This document shows, piece by piece, positions 47,578 to 56,298 of a stretch of 64,000 nt of DNA. Where the stretch lies: assembly GCF_029626105.1 (NCBI RefSeq), contig NZ_JARUBH010000009.1, positions 4,340,001 through 4,404,000 of the forward strand. The letters run 5' to 3'. A model generated the notes under the pieces. That model was not told where the DNA came from. It saw only the letters and a program-made list of their open reading frames with translations, and did no database searches. The position numbers and the translations under genes are program-made. This stretch comes from Solwaraspora sp. WMMD792 (GTDB taxonomy: Bacteria > Actinomycetota > Actinomycetes > Mycobacteriales > Micromonosporaceae). Position 1 is the stretch's first letter. Each line of letters begins with the position of its first letter.

Positions 47578-49110
47578 TCAGGTGTTCACCGGCCGGCGGG
47601 CCACCAGCAGGACATGGGTGACCGGCCAGTCCATCGGACGACCATCTAGGGTGGACAGGGACGCGACCGGGGCGAGCCGGTGGTCGACGATCCAGTCGTT
47701 GCGCCACGCGCCGCTCGCCGGGTCGATCTCGAACCCGACGTCGGCCAGCAACGCCTTCCAGTCGGCGTACTCCAGTCCGCAGAACTGCTCGCGGGTCTCC
47801 GACAGCCAGTTGTCCGGGTAGTCCTTGCGGGTGAGGAAGTCCATCGCCGCGCCGAGCGTCGTCTCGACGACCTCCGGTGCCCCGTCGACCGGCCGATGAT
47901 CGAACGGGAAGGCGAAGTCGACGGCGAACTGGTCCAGCCGGGCCCGGGTGGACAACCCGCGCAGGTACGCGGCGACTTCAGCCGGCGGGGCGGCGGCGAG
48001 GTCGGTCCGGGGTTGCGCCGGGTTCGCACCGTCGGCTGTCGACAGTCGCAGCCGCACCGGGCGGTCGGCGCCGTCCGGGCCGCAGACATCGCTGTTGATC
48101 CACACCCCGCCGGGCACCGTGTGGTCGTAAATGGCCTGCACGAATCGGCGTACGGAGGCCATCCGCTCCCCGTACGACCAGATCTCGTGGGTCAACGCGA
48201 AGGTCAACGTGGTGTCCACCGACCGGGGTGCGAAGACCGCCCCGCCCAGCACGTTGCGCTGGTAGAAGTAGACGTTCGGGTTGCTGAACGCCCCCTGGGC
48301 CTTCTTGTGCACACACTCCTCGAACAGGTGCCGCGCCACCTCGACACCGATCAGGTCACTCTCCCGCAGCGCCGGTTCCCGGTCGGCCAGCTCCAGCACC
48401 GCGCCGGCACCGCAGCCGATGTCGACGATCCGGCCGGGTCGCACGTACCGGCGTACCGCGTCCCACTTGCGCCGGGCGGCCTCGGCGAACGCCTCGGCGT
48501 AGCTGCGGTAGTCGCGGGTCGCGGTCAGCCCGCCCTCCGCGCCGACCACCGGATCGTCGACCACCGACCGTACGTGGCCTTCCAGCCCGTACCGGTCGAA
48601 GACGTCGACGCTCGCCGGGTGGGCCAGGTCCCGCCAGCTGTCGTCGCCAGCGGCCAGCCGCAGCAGCACGTCCCACGGGCGCGGCGGCGGCGGGTCGACG
48701 TCAGCCTCCACCCCAGCCACCGGGAAGCCCAGCCGCCGGTACATCGCCGCCACCTCCGGGGTGGAGCAGGCCAGCACGGTGTCCGCCGGGGTCAGCTCCA
48801 GTCCGGTCACCGCCGCCACGGTCTTCACCGTCACCTCGGCGAACCGTTCGGTGGCCACGACGTCGAAGACCGGCACCACCACCGAGCGCAGCCCGGTCAG
48901 GACGCTGAACCGCTCGATCGCGGCCTCCCGCCGGTGGTACGGCACCGGGTTGCGCCGGGTGTTGCCGTGGTTGGCCGACGTCACCGCCCAGACGACGGTG
49001 CACGGCCCGTCGGACGCCGCCGCCTCGCGGGCGGCCAGCCGGCTCAGATAGTCGGCCTGGAACCGGGTGAGAACGTGGTGCCGACCGGGAAAGAGCAGGT
49101 AGCGGGCCAT
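47578..49110 (-). CDS. Fusion of NadM-like nucleotidyltransferase domain and SAM methyltransferase
   Basis: The 510-residue protein begins MARYLLFPGRHHVLTRFQADYL, resembling the start of NadM-type nucleotidyltransferases with an altered HxGH (HHVLT). TVVWAVTSANHGNTRRNPVPYHRREAAIERF follows as the NPF/ERxxMI-like part, up to about 140. A class I methyltransferase domain lies in the second half (RIVDIGCGAGAVLELAD at about 222-238, FALTHEIWSYGERM, VPGGVWINSDVCGP). The N-terminal assignment is from motif resemblance and is tentative. No Shine-Dalgarno precedes ATG 49110; it may be leaderless. Confidence 0.68.
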   Translation of the reverse strand: MARYLLFPGRHHVLTRFQADYLSRLAAREAAASDGPCTVVWAVTSANHGNTRRNPVPYHRREAAIERFSVLTGLRSVVVPVFDVVATERFAEVTVKTVAAVTGLELTPADTVLACSTPEVAAMYRRLGFPVAGVEADVDPPPPRPWDVLLRLAAGDDSWRDLAHPASVDVFDRYGLEGHVRSVVDDPVVGAEGGLTATRDYRSYAEAFAEAARRKWDAVRRYVRPGRIVDIGCGAGAVLELADREPALRESDLIGVEVARHLFEECVHKKAQGAFSNPNVYFYQRNVLGGAVFAPRSVDTTLTFALTHEIWSYGERMASVRRFVQAIYDHTVPGGVWINSDVCGPDGADRPVRLRLSTADGANPAQPRTDLAAAPPAEVAAYLRGLSTRARLDQFAVDFAFPFDHRPVDGAPEVVETTLGAAMDFLTRKDYPDNWLSETREQFCGLEYADWKALLADVGFEIDPASGAWRNDWIVDHRLAPVASLSTLDGRPMDWPVTHVLLVARRPVNT

Positions 49111-49206
49111 GGCACGTTGATAGCCTACGGCCGCCGTGGCCGGCCGGGCAGGGTCGCCACGGCCCACGACGGAGGGCCGCCACGGCCCGGTGAGGAGACG
49201 GGCACG

Positions 49207-49719
49207 GTGGATGCGAGCGCTCTGCTGGTGGAGACCTTCGACCGGCTACCCGACCTGGTTCGCGCGGCGGTCGACGGGCTGAGCCCGGACCAGCTGCGCT
49301 GGTCGCCAGCGCCGGGCACGAATCCGATCGGTTGGCTGGTCTGGCACCTGACCCGGGTCCAGGACGACCACCTGGCCGAGGTGATCGGCGAGCCGCAGGT
49401 CTGGGTCGGCGACGGCTGGGCGCGCCGGTTCGGCCTGACCGCCGATCCGGCGGACACCGGGTACGGGCACAGCGCCGAGCAGGTGGCGGCGGTGGCGCCG
49501 GAGAGCGCCGCCGCGCTGGTCGACTACTACACGGCGGTCGCCGACCGGACCCGGCGGTTCCTGGTCGGCCTGACCGACGCCGACCTGGACCGGATCGTCG
49601 ACGAACGGTGGGACCCGCCGGTCACCCTCGGCGCACGGCTGGTCAGCGTCGCCAACGACGACCTGCAGCACGTCGGTCAGGCCGGGTGGCTCCGGGGGCT
49701 GCTGAGCGCGACCAGCTGA
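49207..49719 (+). CDS. DinB/DUF664-type protein
   Basis: The 170-residue four-helix-bundle protein has LLVETFDRLPDLVRAAVDGLSPDQLRWSPAPGTNPIGWLVWHLTRVQDDHLAEV and a late LVSVANDDLQHVGQAGWLRGLL. The histidines in VWHLTRVQDDH and LQHVGQ form the expected metal triad. In actinomycetes DinB-like proteins often use mycothiol as a cofactor. GTG 49207 follows GAGGAG. The substrate is unknown. Confidence 0.85.
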   Translation: MDASALLVETFDRLPDLVRAAVDGLSPDQLRWSPAPGTNPIGWLVWHLTRVQDDHLAEVIGEPQVWVGDGWARRFGLTADPADTGYGHSAEQVAAVAPESAAALVDYYTAVADRTRRFLVGLTDADLDRIVDERWDPPVTLGARLVSVANDDLQHVGQAGWLRGLLSATS

Positions 49720-49737
49720 CCGCGACCGGCTACCCTT

Positions 49738-49766
49738 TTGACACGGTGTGCCGCAATAGGCATGCT
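49738..49766 (+). promoter_or_regulatory. Possible promoter of the methyltransferase gene at 49836
   Basis: TTGACA (49738-49743) and CATGCT (49761-49766) are 17 bases apart. The -35 is perfect, the -10 weak. Confidence 0.4.
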
Positions 49767-49835
49767 GTGTCTCCGGCCCGAGGCATGCCCTGTCTCCCCG
49801 GCTCGCCGGAGCACCCGCGCAGAGGAGTTCCCCTC

Positions 49836-50489
49836 ATGTCCGTACCCGTGTCGGAGAGCGCCACCACGCCGCAGCCCGCGCCGGTTCCGGCTGCCCGGCG
49901 CGGCGGCGACGCCGGGGCGTTCCTCCGCGAGTTCCTCCGGTCGCCCACCCGGATCGGTGCGGTCGCTCCCAGCTCGCAGCGGTTGGCCGAGGCGATCACC
50001 GCGCCGATCCCGGAACGCGGCGACCCGGTCGTCGTCGAACTCGGGCCCGGCACCGGCGCCTTCACCGGGGTGATCCAGCGGCGGCTCGGCGGCCGGGGTC
50101 GGCACCTGGCGATCGAGCTCAGCCCGTCCCTCGCCGACCTGCTGGCCGGCCGGCACCCGCAGGTCGAGGTGATCGTCGGCAACGCCGCCGACTGCCGGGC
50201 CCTGGTGGCCGGGCGGGGCCTGGCCACCGCCGACGTGGTGGTCAGCGGGCTACCGTGGGTCTCCTTCCCGCGTGATCTGCAGCTGTCCGCCCTCGGCGCG
50301 GTGTGCGACGTGCTGGGACCGGACGGGGCGTTCACCACGTTCGCGTACGTACTGACCGCGCAGACCCCGCCGGCCCGTCGGTTCCGGCAACTGCTGCGCG
50401 ACCGCTTCGAGGAGGTGGTGATGGGGCGTACGGTGCTCGGCAACCTGCCGCCGGCCTTCGTCTACCACGCCCGCCGGCCGCGCCGCTGA
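49836..50489 (+). CDS. PmtA-like phospholipid or rRNA-dimethylase-type methyltransferase
   Basis: The 217-residue class I SAM enzyme has FLREFLRSPTRIGAVAPSSQRLAEAI ahead of VVVELGPGTGAFTGVIQRRLGGRGRHLAIELSPSLADLL and VVVSGLPWVSFP. The RIGAVAPSS plus ELGPGTG pattern is that of phosphatidylethanolamine N-methyltransferase-type (PmtA) and ErmE/KsgA-like enzymes. The motif SGLPW (not NIPY) favours lipid methylation over rRNA. ATG 49836 follows AGAGGAG. The last codons lie in the 25-bp tandem repeat. Confidence 0.83.
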   Translation: MSVPVSESATTPQPAPVPAARRGGDAGAFLREFLRSPTRIGAVAPSSQRLAEAITAPIPERGDPVVVELGPGTGAFTGVIQRRLGGRGRHLAIELSPSLADLLAGRHPQVEVIVGNAADCRALVAGRGLATADVVVSGLPWVSFPRDLQLSALGAVCDVLGPDGAFTTFAYVLTAQTPPARRFRQLLRDRFEEVVMGRTVLGNLPPAFVYHARRPRR

Positions 50490-50544
50490 CCGCTCTTCCC
50501 GGCCGCGCCGCTGACCGCTCTTCCCGGCCGCGCCGCTGACCGCT
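50476..50544 (+). repeat. 25-bp tandem repeat, 2.8 copies
   Basis: Units start at 50476, 50501 and 50526; the third is cut after 19 bases. The first covers the stop codon of the preceding gene, so its last residues (RPRR) come from the repeat. Confidence 0.85.
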
Positions 50545-50565
50545 GAACCGCTCGCCCGCTGGGCG

Positions 50566-51240
50566 TCAGCCGGACTCGGCGAACCGCTCCACGTCGTCGA
50601 TCCTGCCCAGCACCAGGACGATGTCGCCGTACATCAGCACGGTGTCCGGGGTGGCGTAGGTGAACCGGGCGTCCGGGCCCCGTGCCTCGCTCTTCACCGC
50701 CACCACCGTCACGCCGTACCGGGACCGGACCCGCGACTCGCGCAACGGCACGCTGACCGCGTCCTGCGGCGGAGTCGTCTTGACCATCGCGAAGTCCCGG
50801 TCGACCTCCACGTAGTCCAGCAGCCGCCCGGTCAGCAGATGGGCGACCCGCTCGCCCATGTCGTGCTCCGGCAGGATCACGTGATGGGCGCCGACCCGTT
50901 CCAGGATCCGGCCGTGCTGCCGGCTGATCGCCTTCGCCCAGATGTCCGCCACGCCGAGCTCGGCGAGCAGCGAGGTGGCCAGGATGCTGGCCTGGATGTC
51001 GGTGCCGATGCCGACCACCGCCCGGTGGAACTCGTTCACCCCGAGCTGGCGCAGCGCCTCGACGTCGGTGGCGTCGGCGGTGGCCAGGTGCGGCAACTGC
51101 CCGCTGTAGCCCTGGGTGGTCCGGGCATCGCCGTCGATACCGAGCACCTCGGTGCCCCGGTTGTTAAGTTCGACGGCGAGCGCCCCGCCGAATCGGCCGA
51201 GCCCGATCACCACCACCGGTTCGTTGCGTGAGTCAGCCAA
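50566..51240 (-). CDS. trkA: TrkA/KtrA-type regulatory subunit of K+ uptake
   Basis: The 224-residue cytoplasmic RCK protein has VVVIGLGRFGGALAVELNNRGTEVLGIDGDARTTQGYS (NAD-binding GxGxFG...D) and a C-terminal TrkA-C domain (VPLRESRVRSRYGVTVVAVKS, TPDTVLMYGDIVLVLGRIDDVERF). It gates the membrane subunit encoded just upstream. TTG 51240 follows GGAGGAGAGG, and the gene overlaps the end of trkH by 8 bases, so subunits are coupled. Confidence 0.92.
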   Translation of the reverse strand: MADSRNEPVVVIGLGRFGGALAVELNNRGTEVLGIDGDARTTQGYSGQLPHLATADATDVEALRQLGVNEFHRAVVGIGTDIQASILATSLLAELGVADIWAKAISRQHGRILERVGAHHVILPEHDMGERVAHLLTGRLLDYVEVDRDFAMVKTTPPQDAVSVPLRESRVRSRYGVTVVAVKSEARGPDARFTYATPDTVLMYGDIVLVLGRIDDVERFAESG

Positions 51241-52576
51241 CGATGATCCTCTCCTCCGGAAGTTCGTAGCGCCGGCTCCGTTCCCGCAGCGCGAGTGCCG
51301 ACGCAACGGTCAACGGCCCGATCCGGCCCATGAACATCAACACGATCAGCAGGACGTCGGCCGCTGGCGGCAGGCCTGCGGTGATGCCGGTGGACAGCCC
51401 GACGGTGCCGAACGCCGAGACGACCTCGAACAGCACCTGGTCGAGCGGGTACCGGGTCATGGCGAGCAGGGTGAAGGTGGCCACCGCCACCGCGCCGAGG
51501 GACAGCAGCAGCACCGCGAGCGCCTGCCGCTGGTTGCCCTCCGGCACCCGACGGGAGCCGACGTTGACCCGGGTCTCGCCGCGCATCTCGGCCCACAGCA
51601 CGAAGGCCAGCAGGCCGACCGTGGTCACCTTGACCCCGCCGGCGGTGCCGGCGCTGCCGCCGCCGATGAACATCAGGATGTCGCTGAGCAGCAGGCTCTC
51701 CGGCCGCATGGCCGCGATGTCGACGCTGTTGAACCCGGCGGTACGGGTCATCACCGAGGCGAAGAAGCCGGCCAGCACCTTGTGCGCGCCGTCGAGTGGG
51801 CCGAACGTCGCCGGGTTGCGCAGCTCGACCAGGGTGAACACGATGGTGCCGATGGTCAGCAGGCTGGCCGTCAGCACCACGGTGATCCGGGTCAGCACCG
51901 ACCAGAGGCGGGGACGGTGCCAGCACCGGAGCAGTTCGAAGACCACCGGGAAGCCGAGTCCGCCGACGATCACCGCCAGGGCGACGGTGGTGGTGATCCA
52001 GGGATCGGCGACGAAGCGCATCAGGCTGTCGGCGTACAGGGCGAAGCCGGCGTTGTTGAACGCCGAGACCGCGTGGAACACCCCGTGGTACGCGGCCCGA
52101 CCCCACGGGTAGTCGTAGCCCACCGCGAACCGCACGGTCAGCACCACCGCGACCACGAGTTCACTGGCCAGGCTGAACAGCACGATGTTGCGCACCACCC
52201 GGCGGACGTCGCGCAGGCTCAGCGTCTTGGTCTCCGCCTGGGCGAGAAACCGGGCCCGCAGGCCGAGGCGGCGGGACAGCAGTACGGTGAACAGCGTGGC
52301 CAGGGTCATGATGCCCAGTCCGCCGATCTGGATCAGGCCCATGATCACCAGTTGGCCGAACGCCGACCAGTGACCGGCCGTGTCGACCACCACCAGCCCG
52401 GTCACGCAGACCGCGGAGGTCGCGGTGAACAGGGCGTCGATCAGCGGCGGCGAGGCGCCGGACCGGCTCGCCGCCGGCAGCATCAGCAACGCCGTACCGA
52501 GTGCGATGGCGGCAGCGAACCCGCCGGCGATCACCTGGGCCGGGTGCTGGAACCGGTCGGCACCGCGCCGCCACAT
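51233..52576 (-). CDS. trkH: TrkH/KtrB-type K+ translocating subunit
   Basis: The 447-residue membrane protein has four pore repeats with filter glycines in TSAVCVTGL, SAFNNAGF, MTRTAGFNS and SAFGTVGLSTG, plus the intramembrane glycine-rich loop (GGGSAGTAGGVKVTT) of KtrB/TrkH. It imports K+ with Na+ or H+ under TrkA control. The start chosen is ATG 52576 (MWRRGADRFQHPAQ), because the frame up to 52738 is low-complexity Arg/Gly/Pro and would overlap the start codon of the divergent channel gene. Confidence 0.92.
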   Translation of the reverse strand: MWRRGADRFQHPAQVIAGGFAAAIALGTALLMLPAASRSGASPPLIDALFTATSAVCVTGLVVVDTAGHWSAFGQLVIMGLIQIGGLGIMTLATLFTVLLSRRLGLRARFLAQAETKTLSLRDVRRVVRNIVLFSLASELVVAVVLTVRFAVGYDYPWGRAAYHGVFHAVSAFNNAGFALYADSLMRFVADPWITTTVALAVIVGGLGFPVVFELLRCWHRPRLWSVLTRITVVLTASLLTIGTIVFTLVELRNPATFGPLDGAHKVLAGFFASVMTRTAGFNSVDIAAMRPESLLLSDILMFIGGGSAGTAGGVKVTTVGLLAFVLWAEMRGETRVNVGSRRVPEGNQRQALAVLLLSLGAVAVATFTLLAMTRYPLDQVLFEVVSAFGTVGLSTGITAGLPPAADVLLIVLMFMGRIGPLTVASALALRERSRRYELPEERIIVG

Positions 52577-52736
52577 CGGTACCCGCCACCGGCGACGGCG
52601 ACCGGCCGGTGCGGACGGCCGACCGCCGGGCCGGATGCCCGGCCGGATGCCGCGCCAGCGCCCGGACCGGCGGTCGGCCGGGGTCGCGGCGGGGCCGGTG
52701 GCGGACCGGTTGCCGCCATCAGGCAGCCTGTCGGGC

Positions 52737-53615
52737 ATGTCTCTCCAGGATCCGGGGCCCGGCCCCCACCGCGAGGACCGAACCGCCAGGTGGGAGCGCC
52801 AGACAGCGGCCGGGTTGACCGTGCTCGCCGTGGCGTTCCTCGTCGTCTATGCCGCGCCCATTCTCTACCCGCAGATGCCGGCGCGCTGGCACGCCGTGTG
52901 TGTCGCTGCCAACATCGTCATCTGGGCGCTCTTCTGGGTCGACTACCTCGTCCGGCTGTGGCTGGCCGGCGACCGGTGGCGGTTCGTCCGCGCCCACCTG
53001 TTCGACCTGATCGTGCTGCTGCTGCCCATTCTCCGGCCGTTGCGGATGCTCCGGCTGGTCACCGCGGTGCTCCTGCTGACCCGGCGCACCGAGGTCTGGG
53101 CGCGTGGCCGGCTGGCGCTCTACGTCGGCTCGACCACTGTCCTGCTGGTGATCGTCTCCGGGCTGGCGGTGCTGGACGCCGAACGCAGCCACCCGGACGG
53201 TGCGATCAACACCTATCCGGACGCGCTGTGGTGGTCGGTGGTCACCATCACCACGGTCGGTTACGGCGACTACTACCCGATCACCAGCACCGGCCGGTTC
53301 GTGGCGCTGGCGCTGATGATCGGCGGTATCGGCCTGATCGGTTTCGTCACCGGTTCGCTGGCCAGCTGGATCGTGGAGCGGATCTCCACCGCCTCGGCTG
53401 AGGCCGCCGATGACGACGATGACGGCGCGGCTGCGGACGCCGCGACGACGCCGGCCACCCGGGCGGACGTCGCCGCGGTCACCGCGCAACTGGCGGCCCT
53501 GCGCGCCGAGGTGGCCGCTTTGCGGGCCGACGCCGGTGGTCCCGCTCAGCCGCCGGCAGCGGTACCGGAACAGCACCGCGCGGCGGACGCCGCGACGCCA
53601 ACCACCCCAGATTGA
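52737..53615 (+). CDS. Voltage-gated-type potassium channel
   Basis: The 292-residue channel has six membrane segments as in Kv-type channels, with the filter WWSVVTITTVGYGDYYPIT intact. The S4-like stretch RPLRMLRLVTAVLLLTRRTEVWARGR carries several arginines. The acidic and Ala-rich C-terminal tail has a short coiled-coil-like run (VAAVTAQLAALRAEVAALRA). It sits back to back with the TrkHA genes, making a K+ homeostasis group. ATG 52737 overlaps the alternative trkH start codon on the other strand. Confidence 0.9.
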   Translation: MSLQDPGPGPHREDRTARWERQTAAGLTVLAVAFLVVYAAPILYPQMPARWHAVCVAANIVIWALFWVDYLVRLWLAGDRWRFVRAHLFDLIVLLLPILRPLRMLRLVTAVLLLTRRTEVWARGRLALYVGSTTVLLVIVSGLAVLDAERSHPDGAINTYPDALWWSVVTITTVGYGDYYPITSTGRFVALALMIGGIGLIGFVTGSLASWIVERISTASAEAADDDDDGAAADAATTPATRADVAAVTAQLAALRAEVAALRADAGGPAQPPAAVPEQHRAADAATPTTPD

Positions 53616-53762
53616 TCAGTACGCCGTCTACCCAATTCGTGCCACTCCACCGACGGTGATCGTCCGGACGCACCGGGAAACTCCACTCTGGTCGACAACA
53701 GCCCACGGGACCCGCCCTCCGGGTGGCGCCACCCGTCGGCCCGGCGATTGCGGAGAACCACC

Positions 53763-55325
53763 ATGCAACAGCATCACCGCCCGACCCGACGTCCCTCCCG
53801 ACACCGACTGGCCACCCCCCTGGCCGCCGTCCTGCTCGCCGGGCTCACCCCGCTGCTCACCCCCGGCCCGGCCCAGGCCATCGTCGGCGGCCAACCGGTC
53901 GCCACCGGCGACTTCAGCTTCGTCGCCGAAGTCCGCAACACCGCCGTCGGCGGGCTCTGCACCGGCACCCTCGTCCACCCGGGCTGGGTGCTCACCGCGG
54001 CTCACTGCGCGGCGCCGACCTCCGTCGGCGACGTGACGGTACGGGTCGGCAACACCATCGCCGGCACCGGCGGCGAACTTCGCCGGATCCACCGGATCGT
54101 TGCCCACCCGCAGTACATCGGCGGGCACAACGACCTCGCGCTGCTCGAACTCAGCTCGCCGATCACCAGCGTCACCCCCGTCCGGCTGACCACACCGTCC
54201 GAGGCGCACCTGTCCGACGGCGTACAGGGCGGCCCGTTCACCCCGTACGATCAGGGCATCGCCGTCGGCTGGGGACTCGACGGCGCCGGCAACCTGCCGT
54301 CGCGGTTGCCGTTCGTCGGTGTCTTCATCACCCCGTCCCAGCCGGACAGCCTCGGCATCAAACGGCTGATGGTCGACCGGGGACCCTGCCAGGGCGACAG
54401 CGGCGGCCCGCTGCTGGTTCCCGCCGGCGGCACCTACGCGCAGGCCGGTGTGTTGAAGGCGGCCAGCTGCACCGGGCCCGCCTCCTACAGCGAGGTCGGT
54501 GCCGGCGGCAACCGAACCTGGTTGCTCGGCCAGCTCACCGCCGTGCCGTACACGCCGTTCGGGACGGTCGACTGGGACCGCGACGGCCACCCCGACATCA
54601 TCGCCCGGTACGACGCCACCGGCGACCTGTGGCTCTACCCCGGGCAGAGCGTCCGCGGCCTGTCCACCGCGCCCCGGGTACGCATCGGCAACGGCTGGCG
54701 CGGCTACACCGCCTTCGGCACCGTCGACTGGGACCGCGACGGCCACGCCGACATCCTCACCCGCAACGACACCACCGGCGACCTCTGGCTCTACCCCGGA
54801 CAGAGCAAGCGCGGCTACTCCACCGCCACCCCGGTGCGGTTGAGCACCGGCTGGGCCGGATTCACCCCGTACGGGGTCGGCGACTGGGACCGTGACGGCA
54901 ACCCCGACATCGTGGCCCGGCAGGACGGCACCGGACAGCTGTGGCTGTACCCCGGCACGGGCACCCGTGGACCGGCCGGCACCCCCCGCGTGTCGATCGG
55001 CTCCAGCACCAACGCCCACAGCCCGTTCGGGCTCGTCGACTGGGACGACGACGACCACGTCGACCTGATCAGCCGGGACAACGACACCGCCGACCTGTGG
55101 CTGCAGCCCGGACAGGGCGTCCGCGCCGGATCCACCATCCCACGGGTACGCATCGGCAACGGCTGGCGCGGCTACACCGCCTTCGGCACCGTCGACTGGG
55201 ACCGCGACGGCCACCCCGACATCCTCACCCGCAACGACACCACCGGCGACCTGTGGCTCTACCCCGGGCAGAGCAAGCGCGGCTACTCCACCGCCACCCC
55301 GGTGCGCATCGGCTGGGGCTGGTGA
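53763..55325 (+). CDS. Secreted trypsin-like protease with FG-GAP/VCBS repeats
   Basis: The 520-residue exoprotein has a signal peptide (RHRLATPLAAVLLAGLTPLLTPGPAQA) followed by the mature trypsin N terminus IVGG at 40-43. The triad is H81 (TAAHC), D124 (HNDLALL) and S213 (GDSGGP). From about 250 to the end come five FG-GAP repeats of the form TVDWDRDGHPDIIARYDATGDLWLYPGQ, each with a Ca-binding-like DxDxDG loop. ATG 53763 follows GGAGA. Two repeats are nearly identical in DNA. It is predicted to act on extracellular protein. Confidence 0.92.
   Translation: MQQHHRPTRRPSRHRLATPLAAVLLAGLTPLLTPGPAQAIVGGQPVATGDFSFVAEVRNTAVGGLCTGTLVHPGWVLTAAHCAAPTSVGDVTVRVGNTIAGTGGELRRIHRIVAHPQYIGGHNDLALLELSSPITSVTPVRLTTPSEAHLSDGVQGGPFTPYDQGIAVGWGLDGAGNLPSRLPFVGVFITPSQPDSLGIKRLMVDRGPCQGDSGGPLLVPAGGTYAQAGVLKAASCTGPASYSEVGAGGNRTWLLGQLTAVPYTPFGTVDWDRDGHPDIIARYDATGDLWLYPGQSVRGLSTAPRVRIGNGWRGYTAFGTVDWDRDGHADILTRNDTTGDLWLYPGQSKRGYSTATPVRLSTGWAGFTPYGVGDWDRDGNPDIVARQDGTGQLWLYPGTGTRGPAGTPRVSIGSSTNAHSPFGLVDWDDDDHVDLISRDNDTADLWLQPGQGVRAGSTIPRVRIGNGWRGYTAFGTVDWDRDGHPDILTRNDTTGDLWLYPGQSKRGYSTATPVRIGWGW
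54675..55306 (+). repeat. 164-bp near-identical duplicated segments within the trypsin gene
   Basis: 54675-54838 and 55143-55306 differ at only three positions by direct comparison, with an offset of 468 bases (156 codons). They encode whole FG-GAP blades. The blades between them are more divergent, so this looks like recent gene conversion or duplication. Confidence 0.85.
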
Positions 55326-55345
55326 CCAGCTGAGCGACCGTTGAG

Positions 55346-55376
55346 CGCCCCGGGCCGGGTCGACCGGTCCGGGGCG
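55346..55376. terminator. Bidirectional hairpin terminator
   Basis: The 11-bp arms (55346-55356 and 55366-55376, one G-T pair) enclose a self-complementary GGTCGACC loop, between the convergent protease and LLM genes. Confidence 0.75.
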
Positions 55377-56252
55377 TCAGCGCAGAGACGGCAACACGTC
55401 GGTCGCCACCTCGGCCAGCACCCGCTCGTCACCGGCGTACCAGCTGCTCCGGCGCGGCCAGTGGGTGATCACATCGGTGAAGCCGAGCGCGGCGGCCCGA
55501 CCGACCGCGTCGGCGAAGAAGTCGGCGCTGGTCAGCGAGAAGACCGGTGCCGAGTCCAGCGACAGGTACCGGCGCAGGTCGTCCCGGTCCCGCCCGGCCC
55601 GGTCCACCGCCGCGTCGCACCGCCGCGCCAACTGGGCCACCGAGGCCCACCAGGCGGCCTGGTCGTCGAAGACGGTGCCGGTGGTCACCCAGCCGGCGCC
55701 GTACCGGGCGACCAGGTCCAACGACCGGGGCCCGTTGGCGGCCAGGACGAACGGCACCCGGGGCCGCTGGCGGCAGCCGGGCGTGCTGCGGGCGTCCACC
55801 GCCTGGAAGTACCGGCCCTGCCAGGTCACCCGGTCGGTGCGCAGCAGCAGGTCGAGCAGCTCGACGAACTCGGCGTACCGGTCGACCCGGGCGCGCGGTG
55901 ACAACGGACCGGCGCCGAGCACCGTGGCGTCGAACCCGAGCCCGCCCGCGCCGACCCCGAGCAGCAGCCGGCCGGCGGAGATGTCGTCCAACGCGGTGAC
56001 CTCGCGGGCGAAGTGCACCGGGTGTCGGAAGTTCGGTGAGGCGACGAGGGTGCCGAGCGGGATCCGGGAGGTGACGGACGACGCGGCGGTCAGCGTCGGA
56101 ACCGCGTCGAACCACGGCCCCTCGACCAGGTCCCGCCAACCCAGGTGGTCGTATGTCCAGGCGTGGTCGAAGCCCCACTCCTCGGCCTGGCGCCAGCGGC
56201 GCGACGTCACCGACCACGGCTCGTCCGGCAAGATCACGATTCCTACCCGCAC
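55377..56252 (-). CDS. LLM-class (luciferase-like) F420-dependent oxidoreductase
   Basis: The 291-residue TIM-barrel enzyme begins MRVGIVILPDEPWSVTSRRWRQAEEWGFDHAWTYDHLGWRD and has ASSVTSRIPLGTLVASPNFRHPVHFAREVTALDDISAGRLLLGVGAG, the F420-binding hallmark region. GTG 56252 gives the usual start; GTG 56261 is also possible. It lies 46 bases past the debranching-enzyme gene in the same direction and may be transcribed with it. The substrate is unknown. Confidence 0.87.
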   Translation of the reverse strand: MRVGIVILPDEPWSVTSRRWRQAEEWGFDHAWTYDHLGWRDLVEGPWFDAVPTLTAASSVTSRIPLGTLVASPNFRHPVHFAREVTALDDISAGRLLLGVGAGGLGFDATVLGAGPLSPRARVDRYAEFVELLDLLLRTDRVTWQGRYFQAVDARSTPGCRQRPRVPFVLAANGPRSLDLVARYGAGWVTTGTVFDDQAAWWASVAQLARRCDAAVDRAGRDRDDLRRYLSLDSAPVFSLTSADFFADAVGRAAALGFTDVITHWPRRSSWYAGDERVLAEVATDVLPSLR

Positions 56253-56298
56253 GGTCGACACCCTACGCCCGGATGCCGGTCAGGCCGGACGGCCCGGG

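Noticed and set aside
50476-50544. Short repeat array considered as CRISPR
   Set aside because: Units are directly adjacent with no spacers, and no cas genes are in the window.
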